DNA of 64,000 bases from Serratia liquefaciens (GTDB lineage Bacteria > Pseudomonadota > Gammaproteobacteria > Enterobacterales > Enterobacteriaceae). The notes under the pieces were generated by a model, which made no database searches, was not told the DNA's origin, and was given only the letters and a program-made list of their open reading frames with translations. Below are positions 56,470 to 64,000 of this stretch, one piece after another. Where the stretch lies: contig JAAXZN010000024.1 in NCBI GenBank assembly GCA_012719855.1, positions 62,001 to 126,000 on the forward strand, written 5' to 3'. Every line of letters begins with the position of its first letter. The stretch's first letter is position 1. The position numbers and the translations under genes are program-made.

Positions 56470-57435
56470 ATGTTTGTCGGCGTGTTATTTGCCTTGTCTG
56501 CCGGGCTGATGTGGGGGCTGATTTTTGTCGGCCCGGTGTTAATCCCTGAATACCCGGCGGCGCTGCAGTCGACCGGGCGCTATCTGGCCTTTGGGCTGAT
56601 TGCCTTGCCGTTGGCCTGGTTTGATCGTCATCGTCTGAAAAAGTTACATCGTCACGATTGGCTGGAGGCGTTAAAGCTGACGGCGATTGGCAACCTGCTG
56701 TATTACCTGTGCCTGGCGAGTGCCATTCAACGTACTGGCGCGCCGGTCTCTACCATGATTATCGGTACGCTGCCGGTGGTTATCTCGGTGACCGCCAACC
56801 TGTTTTACAGCCGACACGATGGGCGGCTTTCCTGGCGCAAACTGACGCCGGCGCTGGTGCTGATTGCCTGCGGTCTGGCGTTGGTCAACGTTGCCGAACT
56901 GCAGGGCAATACGGCCCCGATCGACGTCTGGCGTTATACCAGCGGCTTGGGCCTGGCGCTGCTGGCGGTGGCGTGCTGGACCTGGTTCCCGTTGCGCAAT
57001 TCTCGCTGGCTGCGCGAGAACCCGAACCACAGGCCCGCGACCTGGGCGACCGCGCAGGGCCTGGCGACGCTGCCGCTGGCGCTGCTCGGCTATTTGGTGG
57101 TTTGCGGTCATTTGGCCCTTACCCGGCCTGAGTTTGCGTTGCCTTTCGGACCCAGGCCGGAGGTGTTCGTGCCCTTGATGATGACTATCGGCATTCTGTG
57201 TTCGTGGATTGGCGCTCTGTGTTGGAATGAGGCGAGTCAGCGCCTGCCGACGGTGTTGGTCGGGCCGCTGATCGTCTTCGAAATTCTGGCCGGCTTGGCT
57301 TACACCTTTATGCTGCGCCAGGCCTGGCCGCCGTTGCTGACGCTGGGCGGTATCGCCTGCCTGATAGTGGGGGTGGTGTCGGCGATGCGGATCAAGCCGC
57401 AGTCGGTGGTGGTCAGCGTTGGGGCCAAGGAGTGA
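56470..57435 (+). CDS. EamA/DMT-family exporter
   Basis: 321-aa inner-membrane transporter with ten predicted helices in two EamA repeats. The first begins GVLFALSAGLMWGLIFVGP. The frame opens at 56419, but GGAG five bases before the ATG at 56470 decides the start. It lies about 100 bp after the AraC gene on the same strand and is probably controlled by it. DMT proteins of this kind export amino acids, metabolites or drugs; the substrate is unknown. Confidence 0.87.
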   Translation: MFVGVLFALSAGLMWGLIFVGPVLIPEYPAALQSTGRYLAFGLIALPLAWFDRHRLKKLHRHDWLEALKLTAIGNLLYYLCLASAIQRTGAPVSTMIIGTLPVVISVTANLFYSRHDGRLSWRKLTPALVLIACGLALVNVAELQGNTAPIDVWRYTSGLGLALLAVACWTWFPLRNSRWLRENPNHRPATWATAQGLATLPLALLGYLVVCGHLALTRPEFALPFGPRPEVFVPLMMTIGILCSWIGALCWNEASQRLPTVLVGPLIVFEILAGLAYTFMLRQAWPPLLTLGGIACLIVGVVSAMRIKPQSVVVSVGAKE

Positions 57436-57460
57436 CGCCTGCCGCTGAATGCGGCAGGCG
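57436..57460. terminator. Hairpin between DMT exporter and fusA paralogue
   Basis: CGCCTGCCGC (57436-57445) pairs perfectly with GCGGCAGGCG (57451-57460), directly after the stop of the exporter gene and six bases from the stop of the convergent EF-G gene. There is no close T-run, although TTTTT follows ten bases later on the plus strand. Confidence 0.6.
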
Positions 57461-57466
57461 CTACGC

Positions 57467-59572
57467 TTACTTTTTACTGTGATGGATGATCTCTTCGGCC
57501 ACGTTACGCGGCGCTTCGGCGTAGTGGCTGAACTCCATGGTGTAGGTGGCGCGCCCCTGCGACATTGAACGTAAGGTGGTGGAATAGCCAAACATCTCGG
57601 ACAGCGGCACCTTGGCGTGAATTTCCTTGCCGCCGCCGCCCGGGATATCTTCCATCCCTTGAACCAGACCGCGCCGTGACGACAGATCGCCCATTACGCT
57701 GCCGGCGTAATCTTCCGGCGTTTCTACCTCTACCGACATGATGGGTTCGAGAATAACCGGATCCGCCTGACGGCAGGCCTCTTTAAAACCAAAGATGGCC
57801 GCCATGCGGAAGGCCTGCTCCGAAGAGTCGACGTCGTGATAAGAGCCGAAGGTCAGGTGCACTTTGACATCCACCACCTGATAGCCGGCCAGCACGCCGT
57901 TATTCAACGCTTCCAGCACGCCTTTTCTCACCGCCGGGATAAATTCACCCGGGATCACGCCGCCTTTGATTTCATCGAAGAATTCAAAACCCTTGCCCGG
58001 CTCATTAGGTTCCACCGTCAATACCACGTGGCCGTACTGGCCTTTACCGCCGGACTGGCGTACGAATTTGCCTTCCACGTCGGTCACGCGCTTGCGGATG
58101 GTTTCGCGGTAGGAAACCTGCGGTTTGCCGGTGGTGGTCGCCACGCCGAACTCGCGACGCATGCGGTCGACGATAATTTCCAAATGCAGTTCGCCCATGC
58201 CGTAAATAATGGTCTGGCCCGACTCTTCATCGGTGCGCACGCGGAATGACGGATCCTCTGAGGAGAGGCGTTGCAGCGCGATGCCCATTCTCTCCTGATC
58301 GGCTTTGGTTTTAGGTTCAATCGCCTGGGCGATAACCGGTTCCGGGAAGACCATTTTTTCCAGCGTGATAATGGCGTTGGGATCGCACAGGGTGTCGCCG
58401 GTGGTGACGTCTTTTAACCCCACGCAGGCGGCGATATCACCGGCGTGTAGTTCTTCGACATCCTTACGATCGTTGGCGTGCATTTGCACGATGCGGCCAA
58501 TGCGCTCCTTCTTGCCTTTCACCGGGTTGTAAACGCTGCTGCCTTTGGCCAGCACGCCGGAATACACCCGTACAAAGGTCAGTTGGCCAACGAAGGGATC
58601 GGTCATCAGCTTGAACGCCAGCGCAGAGAACTTCTCATCATCAGACGCCCGGCGGATCACAATATTGTCGCGCTCGTCGTGGCCTTCCATCGGTGGAACG
58701 TCAAGCGGCGAGGGCATCAGCTCAATCACCGCGTCCAGCATACGCTGCACCCCTTTGTTGCGGAATGCGGAACCGCACAGCATCGGCTGAATTTCACCGG
58801 CTACGGTGCGCAGGCGCAGGCCGCGAACGATCTCTTCTTCGCTGAGAGGCTCCTGATTGAGGTATTTGTCCATCAGATCTTCCGAACCTTCGGCGGCAGC
58901 TTCGACCATTTTATCCCGCCATTCCTGTGCCGATTCGCGCAGGTCCGTCGGGATCTCTTCAAAGCTGAAACTCATTCCCTGGGTAGCTTCGTCCCACAGG
59001 ATGGCTTTCATGCTCACCAAATCCACCACGCCGGTGAAGTGGTCCTCGGCACCAATAGGAATGACGATCGGCACCGGATTGGCCTTAAGGCGCTCGATCA
59101 TCATTTTGCGCACGCGGAAAAAGTCAGCGCCCACGCGGTCCATTTTGTTGACGAACGCCAGCCGCGGTACCTTGTATTTATTGGCCTGGCGCCAGACGGT
59201 TTCCGACTGCGGCTGCACGCCACCCACCGAGTCGTAGACCATGACCGCACCGTCAAGCACGCGCATGGAGCGCTCAACCTCAATGGTAAAGTCCACGTGT
59301 CCCGGGGTGTCGATAATATTGATGCGGTGCTGCGGATAATTATGCTGCATGCCGTTCCAGAAACAGGTCGTCGCCGCCGAAGTAATGGTAATGCCGCGTT
59401 CCTGCTCCTGCGCCATCCAATCCATAGTCGCGGCGCCGTCGTGCACTTCGCCCAGCTTGTGACTGACCCCGGTGTAAAACAGAATCCGCTCGGTGGTGGT
59501 AGTTTTGCCGGCATCGATGTGCGCCGAAATGCCGATATTGCGGTAGCGCTCGAGGGGGGTAGTACGTGCCAT
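57467..59572 (-). CDS. Elongation factor G paralogue (FusA2 type)
   Basis: 701-aa translational GTPase with all five EF-G domains. G1 is AHIDAGKTT (17-25), G3 DTPGH (88-92, catalytic H92 kept), G4 NKMD (142-145). Domain IV has [16 protein letters not shown], and domain V starts near PVILEPIM. It resembles E. coli EF-G throughout but with many substitutions. None of the str-operon partners (rpsL, rpsG, tufA) are beside it. So it is best read as a second EF-G rather than the housekeeping one. AGG precedes the ATG by six bases. Confidence 0.9.
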   Translation of the reverse strand: MARTTPLERYRNIGISAHIDAGKTTTTERILFYTGVSHKLGEVHDGAATMDWMAQEQERGITITSAATTCFWNGMQHNYPQHRINIIDTPGHVDFTIEVERSMRVLDGAVMVYDSVGGVQPQSETVWRQANKYKVPRLAFVNKMDRVGADFFRVRKMMIERLKANPVPIVIPIGAEDHFTGVVDLVSMKAILWDEATQGMSFSFEEIPTDLRESAQEWRDKMVEAAAEGSEDLMDKYLNQEPLSEEEIVRGLRLRTVAGEIQPMLCGSAFRNKGVQRMLDAVIELMPSPLDVPPMEGHDERDNIVIRRASDDEKFSALAFKLMTDPFVGQLTFVRVYSGVLAKGSSVYNPVKGKKERIGRIVQMHANDRKDVEELHAGDIAACVGLKDVTTGDTLCDPNAIITLEKMVFPEPVIAQAIEPKTKADQERMGIALQRLSSEDPSFRVRTDEESGQTIIYGMGELHLEIIVDRMRREFGVATTTGKPQVSYRETIRKRVTDVEGKFVRQSGGKGQYGHVVLTVEPNEPGKGFEFFDEIKGGVIPGEFIPAVRKGVLEALNNGVLAGYQVVDVKVHLTFGSYHDVDSSEQAFRMAAIFGFKEACRQADPVILEPIMSVEVETPEDYAGSVMGDLSSRRGLVQGMEDIPGGGGKEIHAKVPLSEMFGYSTTLRSMSQGRATYTMEFSHYAEAPRNVAEEIIHHSKK

Positions 59573-59838
59573 AATTAACCTTTCTTAGCCGCGTTAAAAG
59601 AAGGGCGGCTTTAACCAGCATGAATAATTATGATAATCCTCTGTGGGTTATCTCCGGACGGGTGAATGCTTGCACCGGTCACAAACTAATCGTAGTTGAT
59701 GAAAGGGTTTTTACTCAACGATGGCTGCGATAGATGGGATCTATCCGGGCATAAAATCGCTATGGCGCCAGCCCGAGTTTTTTATTCTACGATTAATGAA
59801 CCGCCGCAAACCGGCCCCGTTCGTGGAGCACCTGATCT

Positions 59839-61008
59839 ATGACCCTTTACCGATCCCCAACCCCCGAAGAACTTCTCGCACTGTTGACGCCCCTGACGCA
59901 ATCGCCTTCACCCTGGTGCAATGGCCTGAGCATTGCTATTGGCTGGGCGGGAAAAGGTCTTTCCTCCGGCACCTATTTATTTCAGCCACAAAAAGAGCCG
60001 ATTAACTTTGAGTTACGCGAGGATTCACTATTTAAAATAGGCTCATTAAGCAAAACCTTTACCGCCACGCTTTATGCCAGGCTATTGCTGGAAAATAACG
60101 TTATTAATCCGGAAACTCGCGTTGGCGATATATTAAGCTTCGGTAACGCCATAGATAACATCCCTTTATTGGCGCTGGTGAATTACACCTCTGGTTTTCT
60201 CGCTGACAATGTCGGCGCGGATTCGCCGACGCATCCAAACCCATTGCCGACACCTTATTACTCGATAGACGACATGCTGGCTTACCTGCAAGCCTCACCA
60301 GAGTATTTTTATCCGATGATACCTGGAGTGGATTACAGCTACTCAAATTTGGCATTTTCTTTGTTGCTGGTTTTGCTGGCAAAGGCCACCGGTTATGACG
60401 ATGTAGAGGCGTTAACCAGTGATATGCTGTTTTCCCCGCTCGGTCTTTATGACGCTCGCTATTGTCCGGTAACCGGCCAGGATGACCCACAGCCTAATTT
60501 CCTCGATTATTATAATTACAGTCTCAACGCAGGCTTCACGTCGACCAACGCCAGCTTCGCGCGCTTCAATGCCTACTATGGTGGCGGCGGGATAATGATT
60601 TCGCCCCGGGATTTGCTCACCTGGCTGCAATTCAATCTAAGGGGCGACTATGCTCCTGAATCATTCACGCCTGCCGTTAAAGTACGGCTGCATACGCCGT
60701 CGACGGCGGTGAAAACACCGGGTGGCGGCAAGTTGTGTATGGGATGGTTTATGTTGCCGCCTTCCACTTCCGGTGCGCAGCTGTTGTCCAAAAACGGTGA
60801 TATTTCCGGTGGTAGCAGCTTGATGAAAATGGTCAGTAGCCCCAATCCAGGCTATGAAGAGTCCGCTGCGGGCGTATTTGCGGTAGTGAATGCTCAGGGG
60901 ATGATTTATAACAATCAGCCGGTGATGGACTGGGTGGTTAATCGGGTTCTGGCGTTAATGACTACGCCATCTCCGCATATTCTATCCTCCGGGGCCCGAG
61001 GCAGTTAA
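59839..61008 (+). CDS. Beta-lactamase-family serine hydrolase
   Basis: 389-aa protein with the class C beta-lactamase/DD-peptidase fold: SLSK (S69-K72), YSN (168-170) and KNG at about 315 in LLSKNGDISGG as the KTG equivalent. No signal peptide is visible, so unlike true beta-lactamases it appears cytoplasmic; related cytosolic enzymes are esterases or D-amino peptidases. The ribosome site is GGAG, nine bases before the ATG. It precedes the orphan oligopeptide-binding-protein gene by about 190 bp. Confidence 0.85.
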   Translation: MTLYRSPTPEELLALLTPLTQSPSPWCNGLSIAIGWAGKGLSSGTYLFQPQKEPINFELREDSLFKIGSLSKTFTATLYARLLLENNVINPETRVGDILSFGNAIDNIPLLALVNYTSGFLADNVGADSPTHPNPLPTPYYSIDDMLAYLQASPEYFYPMIPGVDYSYSNLAFSLLLVLLAKATGYDDVEALTSDMLFSPLGLYDARYCPVTGQDDPQPNFLDYYNYSLNAGFTSTNASFARFNAYYGGGGIMISPRDLLTWLQFNLRGDYAPESFTPAVKVRLHTPSTAVKTPGGGKLCMGWFMLPPSTSGAQLLSKNGDISGGSSLMKMVSSPNPGYEESAAGVFAVVNAQGMIYNNQPVMDWVVNRVLALMTTPSPHILSSGARGS

Positions 61009-61198
61009 GCGTCGGCCGGATTTCAGCTCAGGTGAAAAACAGACTCATCGGATAGTGAGTAGGGGGTTGATAATGAAAGAAATTCATGTTGTTTCACCCC
61101 CGTCATTTTGGTTATGAGTCATAGCGTTTAATGATTTAATTTATTCAACTGCTTCGATGAATATAGGCGTCGACAAAACACCATTAAGGGATAACGAC

Positions 61199-62821
61199 GT
61201 GACATATTCATTCAAGCTTAAGGGATTGGCTGGTCTAATCATCTTGTCTTTGCAGGCTGGCGTGACGGTGCAGGCTGCCGAGGTGCCTGCCGGCGTTCAA
61301 CTGGCCGCTAAACAGGAACTGGTGCGGGCCAATGGTTATGAGCCAGCCACGCTGGATCCGAACCTGGCGGAAAGCAACGTGGAGTTTTATATCTTCAATG
61401 ACCTGTTTGAAGGGCTGCTGCGGGTGGGTAAAAATGGCGAGGTGATCCCTGCATTGGCCACGAAGTGGGAAAATCAGGGCACCGTCTGGACCTTCCATTT
61501 GCGTCCGGAAGCAAAATGGTCAAATGGCGATCCGGTGACCGCCGATGACTTCGTCTTTAGCTGGCGTCGCTTGACCGATCCCAAAACCGCTTCACCTTAC
61601 GGCAGCTATCTGGCGTCGGCCTATGTATTGAATGCGGCGGAAATTAACGCCGGCAGCAAACCGCCGACCGAGCTGGGCGTGAAAGCGCTGGATGCCCATA
61701 CTCTGCAGGTGACGCTGGCCGAGCCTAACTCTTATCTGCTTAAACAACTGGTGCATTTCCCGGTGCTGCCGGTAAATCAGAAAGTGGTGGAGCAATACGG
61801 CAAAAACTGGACTCAACCGCAAAACTTCGTGGGTAACGGAGCTTTCAAACTGGCGCAGTGGGTGGTGAATGAAAAAGTGGTGGTGGAGCGCAATACCCAG
61901 TATTGGGATAACGCCCATACGGTGCTCAATAAGGTGACATTCCTGCCGCTACAAGGGTTCCCTGAAGTGGCACGTTTCCGCGCCGGTGAGATAGAGTTGG
62001 GTTACAGCGCGCCGCCAGAGTTATATCAACAGCTGAAAAAAAACCTGGGCGATGAGCAACTGGTGACTTATCCGCTGTTGTCGACCAGCTACTTTGCCTT
62101 TAATAACCGGCAGCCACCCTTTAACGACGTGCGGGTGCGTCAGGCGCTGAATCTGGCGCTGGATAAACAGGTCATTGCCGGCAAGGTCTTGGGCTATGGG
62201 CAACAGCCGGCCTGGACCTTTACCCCAACCGGCGCCGGCGGCTTCAGCTTGCAGCCCGGTGTTGCGGCGGGGTGGTCGCAAGAGCAACGCATTGCCCAAG
62301 CGAAAAAACTGTTGGCGGAAGCCGGTTTTAACGCGCAGCACACACTGCGTTTCACCCTGTTGTACAGCAACGATGCCACCATCAAGAAAATCGTGATCGC
62401 CGGCAGTGCGATGTGGAAAAAGAATCTGGGGGCAGAGGTCACTTTGCAAAATCAGGAGCGCAAGGTGGTGTTGGACAACATCAACAATGGGCAATACAGC
62501 GTGGCCTTCAGCCGTTGGTTGGCGGATTATAACGATCCTTCCACTTTCTTGAACGTTTTCCGCTCTACCAGCAGCGAGAACTCGGCCAAATATGCCAATG
62601 AGCATTACGATCGGCTGCTGCACCAGGCCACCGCGGCGCAAAGCCCGGAGCAGGTGCAGCAGTACTTCCAACAGGCAGAAGATGTGCTGGCGGTGGATAC
62701 GCCAGTGGCACCGGTTTACTACGAGGCTAACGCCACGCTGGTCAAACCCTATGTGAAAGGCATCGACTTTACCCGCCAGGGGCCGTTGTACGACAAAAAC
62801 GTGTATATCCTCGCGCATTGA
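61199..62821 (+). CDS. Oligopeptide-binding protein (OppA/MppA family)
   Basis: 540-aa periplasmic binding protein of cluster C (SBP_bac_5). The signal peptide is about residues 1-26 (ending TVQAAE). Typical blocks are EPATLDPNLAESNVEFYIFNDLFEGLL, ATKWENQGTVWTFHLRPEAKWSNGDPVTADDFVFSWRRL and NDVRVRQALNLALDK. Start is a GTG at 61199 with AGGGA eight bases upstream; an ATG at 61157 would add 14 polar residues before the signal peptide. No oppBCDF genes follow, so it should work with a permease encoded elsewhere, as MppA does. Confidence 0.9.
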   Translation: MTYSFKLKGLAGLIILSLQAGVTVQAAEVPAGVQLAAKQELVRANGYEPATLDPNLAESNVEFYIFNDLFEGLLRVGKNGEVIPALATKWENQGTVWTFHLRPEAKWSNGDPVTADDFVFSWRRLTDPKTASPYGSYLASAYVLNAAEINAGSKPPTELGVKALDAHTLQVTLAEPNSYLLKQLVHFPVLPVNQKVVEQYGKNWTQPQNFVGNGAFKLAQWVVNEKVVVERNTQYWDNAHTVLNKVTFLPLQGFPEVARFRAGEIELGYSAPPELYQQLKKNLGDEQLVTYPLLSTSYFAFNNRQPPFNDVRVRQALNLALDKQVIAGKVLGYGQQPAWTFTPTGAGGFSLQPGVAAGWSQEQRIAQAKKLLAEAGFNAQHTLRFTLLYSNDATIKKIVIAGSAMWKKNLGAEVTLQNQERKVVLDNINNGQYSVAFSRWLADYNDPSTFLNVFRSTSSENSAKYANEHYDRLLHQATAAQSPEQVQQYFQQAEDVLAVDTPVAPVYYEANATLVKPYVKGIDFTRQGPLYDKNVYILAH

Positions 62822-62832
62822 CGGTAAATAAT

Positions 62833-62870
62833 GTGGGTTAGGATTGTTCCGGCCCACGTTTTATTATTTT
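62833..62870 (+). terminator. Terminator of the oppA-like gene
   Basis: GTGGG (62833-62837) and CCCAC (62853-62857) form a short stem, followed by GTTTTATTATTTTT. The stem is weak, but the T-rich tail and position just past the stop favour a terminator. Confidence 0.6.
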
Positions 62871-62973
62871 TACCGAAAATGTTTTTTCTAAATGTTTCAT
62901 CAACGGCAAGCCAGATTTTTGCCCATCGATTAAAAACCCTGCCTATACTGCCCCCCGTAGTTTATATGCAGTA

Positions 62974-63145
62974 TCTCGTTTGGCGAGGCTCCTATACAAA
63001 CACAGGTTACTGATCTGACGACATCGAGAGATGCCCAAGGTTAAGACAGGCTTTATCGGATTAAGGTTCAGCCCAAAGTAACTTCTGATTAACACATCAG
63101 ATACGTTGTATAGTGCTAAAACCTGGACGCGGAGATAGGCTTTCT
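62974..63145 (+). ncRNA. M-box (ykoK) magnesium riboswitch
   Basis: The conserved M-box blocks are all here: TGGCGAGGCTCC (62981-62992), GCCCAAGG (63033-63040), and AGTGCTAAAACC (63112-63123). TATACAA (62993-62999) pairs with TTGTATA (63106-63112) to close the core. A -10-like TATACT is at 62944-62949. The element lies in the leader of the mgtE-type gene, where binding of Mg2+ is known to shut off expression. It is recognised by eye, without a covariance-model search. Confidence 0.85.
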
Positions 63146-63167
63146 GCACTCCCTCTGTGGTTAACGC

Positions 63168-63207
63168 CCCTATGCGATTCGCTGTTGAAGTTTAAACAGA
63201 AATAGGG
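63168..63207 (+). promoter_or_regulatory. Possible ribosome-site-masking hairpin of mgtE
   Basis: CCCTAT (63168-63173) is complementary to ATAGGG (63202-63207), which is the ribosome site of the transporter gene. This pairing lies just downstream of the M-box and could be the expression platform by which Mg2+ binding blocks translation. It is a suggestion from complementarity only. Confidence 0.4.
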
Positions 63208-63216
63208 ACTAACATA

Positions 63217-64000
63217 ATGAAGTCACATCAAAATTACCTCTCCCCGGCGCTGGCCCATGCTGAAACTCAAGACGAGTCTTTGGTTGCAAGCTATATGAAC
63301 GCCGATTTTATTACCGTTCCCGGCAATATGACGGTCAGCAAAGCCAAGGAATATTTTCTTTCTCAGTTAAAAACGGATGAAATTCCCGCACAGCTGTTTG
63401 TCACTGCTGACGACTATCATCTGCGTGGCACGCTGTCGGTAAAAAAATTATTGCAGTGTGAAGAAGAGGATAAACCCGTTGGCGTGATGATCAATCACAG
63501 CTATTTCCAGGTCTCTCCCGATGACGATCGTAATGATGTCGCCCATTTATTGGGCAAGGGCGGGCTGGACGTAGTGCCGGTGGTGGTGAATAAAACGCTG
63601 GTGGGCGTGCTGGGGGAAAAAGAAATTGCCCGGCTGATTGAAGATGAAAATACCGAAGATGCGCAGCGCCAGGGCGCCAGCCTGCCGCTGGACAAGCCTT
63701 ACCTGGAGACCAGCCCCTGGGCTTTATGGCGTAAGCGTTCGGTGTGGTTACTGATGCTGTTTGTCGCGGAGGCTTATACCGGCAATGTGTTAAAGGCATT
63801 TGAAGATCAGTTGGAAGCGGCGATCGCGCTGGCGTTCTTCATTCCGTTGCTGATCGGTACCGGCGGTAACAGCGGCACCCAAATCACCTCTACACTGGTT
63901 CGCGCCATGGCGCTGGGAGAGGTCAGCCTGCGTAACCTCGGCGCGGTGATCCGCAAAGAGGTGTCCACCTCGCTGCTGATAGCCGTGACCATCGGCGTCG
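63217..64000 (+). CDS. mgtE: MgtE-family magnesium transporter (partial, 3' end outside)
   Basis: The first 261 codons are visible and the frame is still open at the window edge. Two CBS-like domains cover residues about 25-150 (ASYMNADFITVPGNMTVSKA; NHSYFQVSPDDD). The first membrane helix is about 176-198, and the pore signature is GTGGNSGTQITSTLVRAMALGEV. The superhelical MgtE N domain that normally precedes the CBS pair is absent: the CBS part starts almost at the N terminus. AGGGA lies before the ATG. Control by the upstream M-box fits magnesium import. Confidence 0.92.
   Translation, partial: MKSHQNYLSPALAHAETQDESLVASYMNADFITVPGNMTVSKAKEYFLSQLKTDEIPAQLFVTADDYHLRGTLSVKKLLQCEEEDKPVGVMINHSYFQVSPDDDRNDVAHLLGKGGLDVVPVVVNKTLVGVLGEKEIARLIEDENTEDAQRQGASLPLDKPYLETSPWALWRKRSVWLLMLFVAEAYTGNVLKAFEDQLEAAIALAFFIPLLIGTGGNSGTQITSTLVRAMALGEVSLRNLGAVIRKEVSTSLLIAVTIGV

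Noticed and set aside
58478-59578. 366-codon plus-strand frame opposite the EF-G paralogue
   Set aside because: The EF-G motifs on the minus strand are unambiguous; the long antisense frame reflects codon bias.
62974-63145. Cobalamin or manganese (yybP-ykoY) riboswitch
   Set aside because: The GCGAGGCTCC and AGTGCTAAAACC blocks are those of the M-box, and the downstream gene is an MgtE-type transporter.

Overview
The window looks like chromosomal DNA of an enterobacterium, most likely Serratia (S. proteamaculans/liquefaciens/plymuthica type). The left part keeps the enterobacterial order rstA-rstB, folM, arcD-type permease, ydgH, pntAB, uspE, fnr, ogt. A fused ornithine-lipid acyltransferase (OlsF type, known from S. 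proteamaculans) points the same way. The DNA is moderately GC-rich and gene-dense. I see no tRNA, rRNA, insertion sequence, prophage or CRISPR array.

Layout. 0-14 kb: core genes, namely M32 carboxypeptidase, RstAB two-component system, dihydromonapterin reductase, basic amino-acid permease, YdgH, transhydrogenase PntAB, UspE, FNR with its autoregulatory box, and Ogt. 14.2-14.5 kb: an isolated AT-rich pilin-like gene. 14.9-26.6 kb: a carbohydrate locus, namely a DeoR-type repressor with AgaS and KbaY, an ABC sugar importer with a Gfo/Idh oxidoreductase and a ROK kinase, and divergently a GH123-like glycosidase. Together these look like a non-PTS route for an N-acetylgalactosamine-containing sugar. 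26.7-30.2 kb: OlsF behind a clear PHO box, an N-formylglutamate-amidohydrolase-like enzyme and the flagellar brake YcgR. 30.2-34.4 kb: a vitamin B6 salvage cluster (small protein, glutamine amidotransferase, pyridoxal kinase) divergent from a PtsJ/MocR regulator, then a luciferase-like monooxygenase. 34.5-40.2 kb: PBP7, a phosphate transporter with a polyphosphate kinase 2, a ZntB/CorA-like transporter, and an ArsR/SRPBCC pair.

40.3-47.9 kb: an operon with an N-carbamoyl-amino-acid hydrolase, an L-2-amino-thiazoline-4-carboxylate (ATC) hydrolase and a complete Liv-type ABC importer, with a divergent LysR regulator. It fits uptake of a thiazoline carboxylate and its conversion to cysteine. 48-50.2 kb: Kup potassium transporter and a cupin. 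50.2-53.8 kb: a TetR regulator divergent from a three-gene operon (sugar-isomerase-like protein and two alpha/beta hydrolases), with a perfect 13-bp-arm palindrome next to the start of the operon. 53.9-57.4 kb: aldehyde dehydrogenase, AraC regulator, DMT exporter. 57.5-59.6 kb: a second, stand-alone elongation factor G. 59.8-62.8 kb: a cytoplasmic beta-lactamase-fold protein and an orphan oligopeptide-binding protein. 62.9-64 kb: an M-box magnesium riboswitch in front of an MgtE-type transporter that runs off the end.

Starts were chosen by Shine-Dalgarno spacing and by family length where the longest open frame was too long. Functions come from recalled family motifs only; no search was run.
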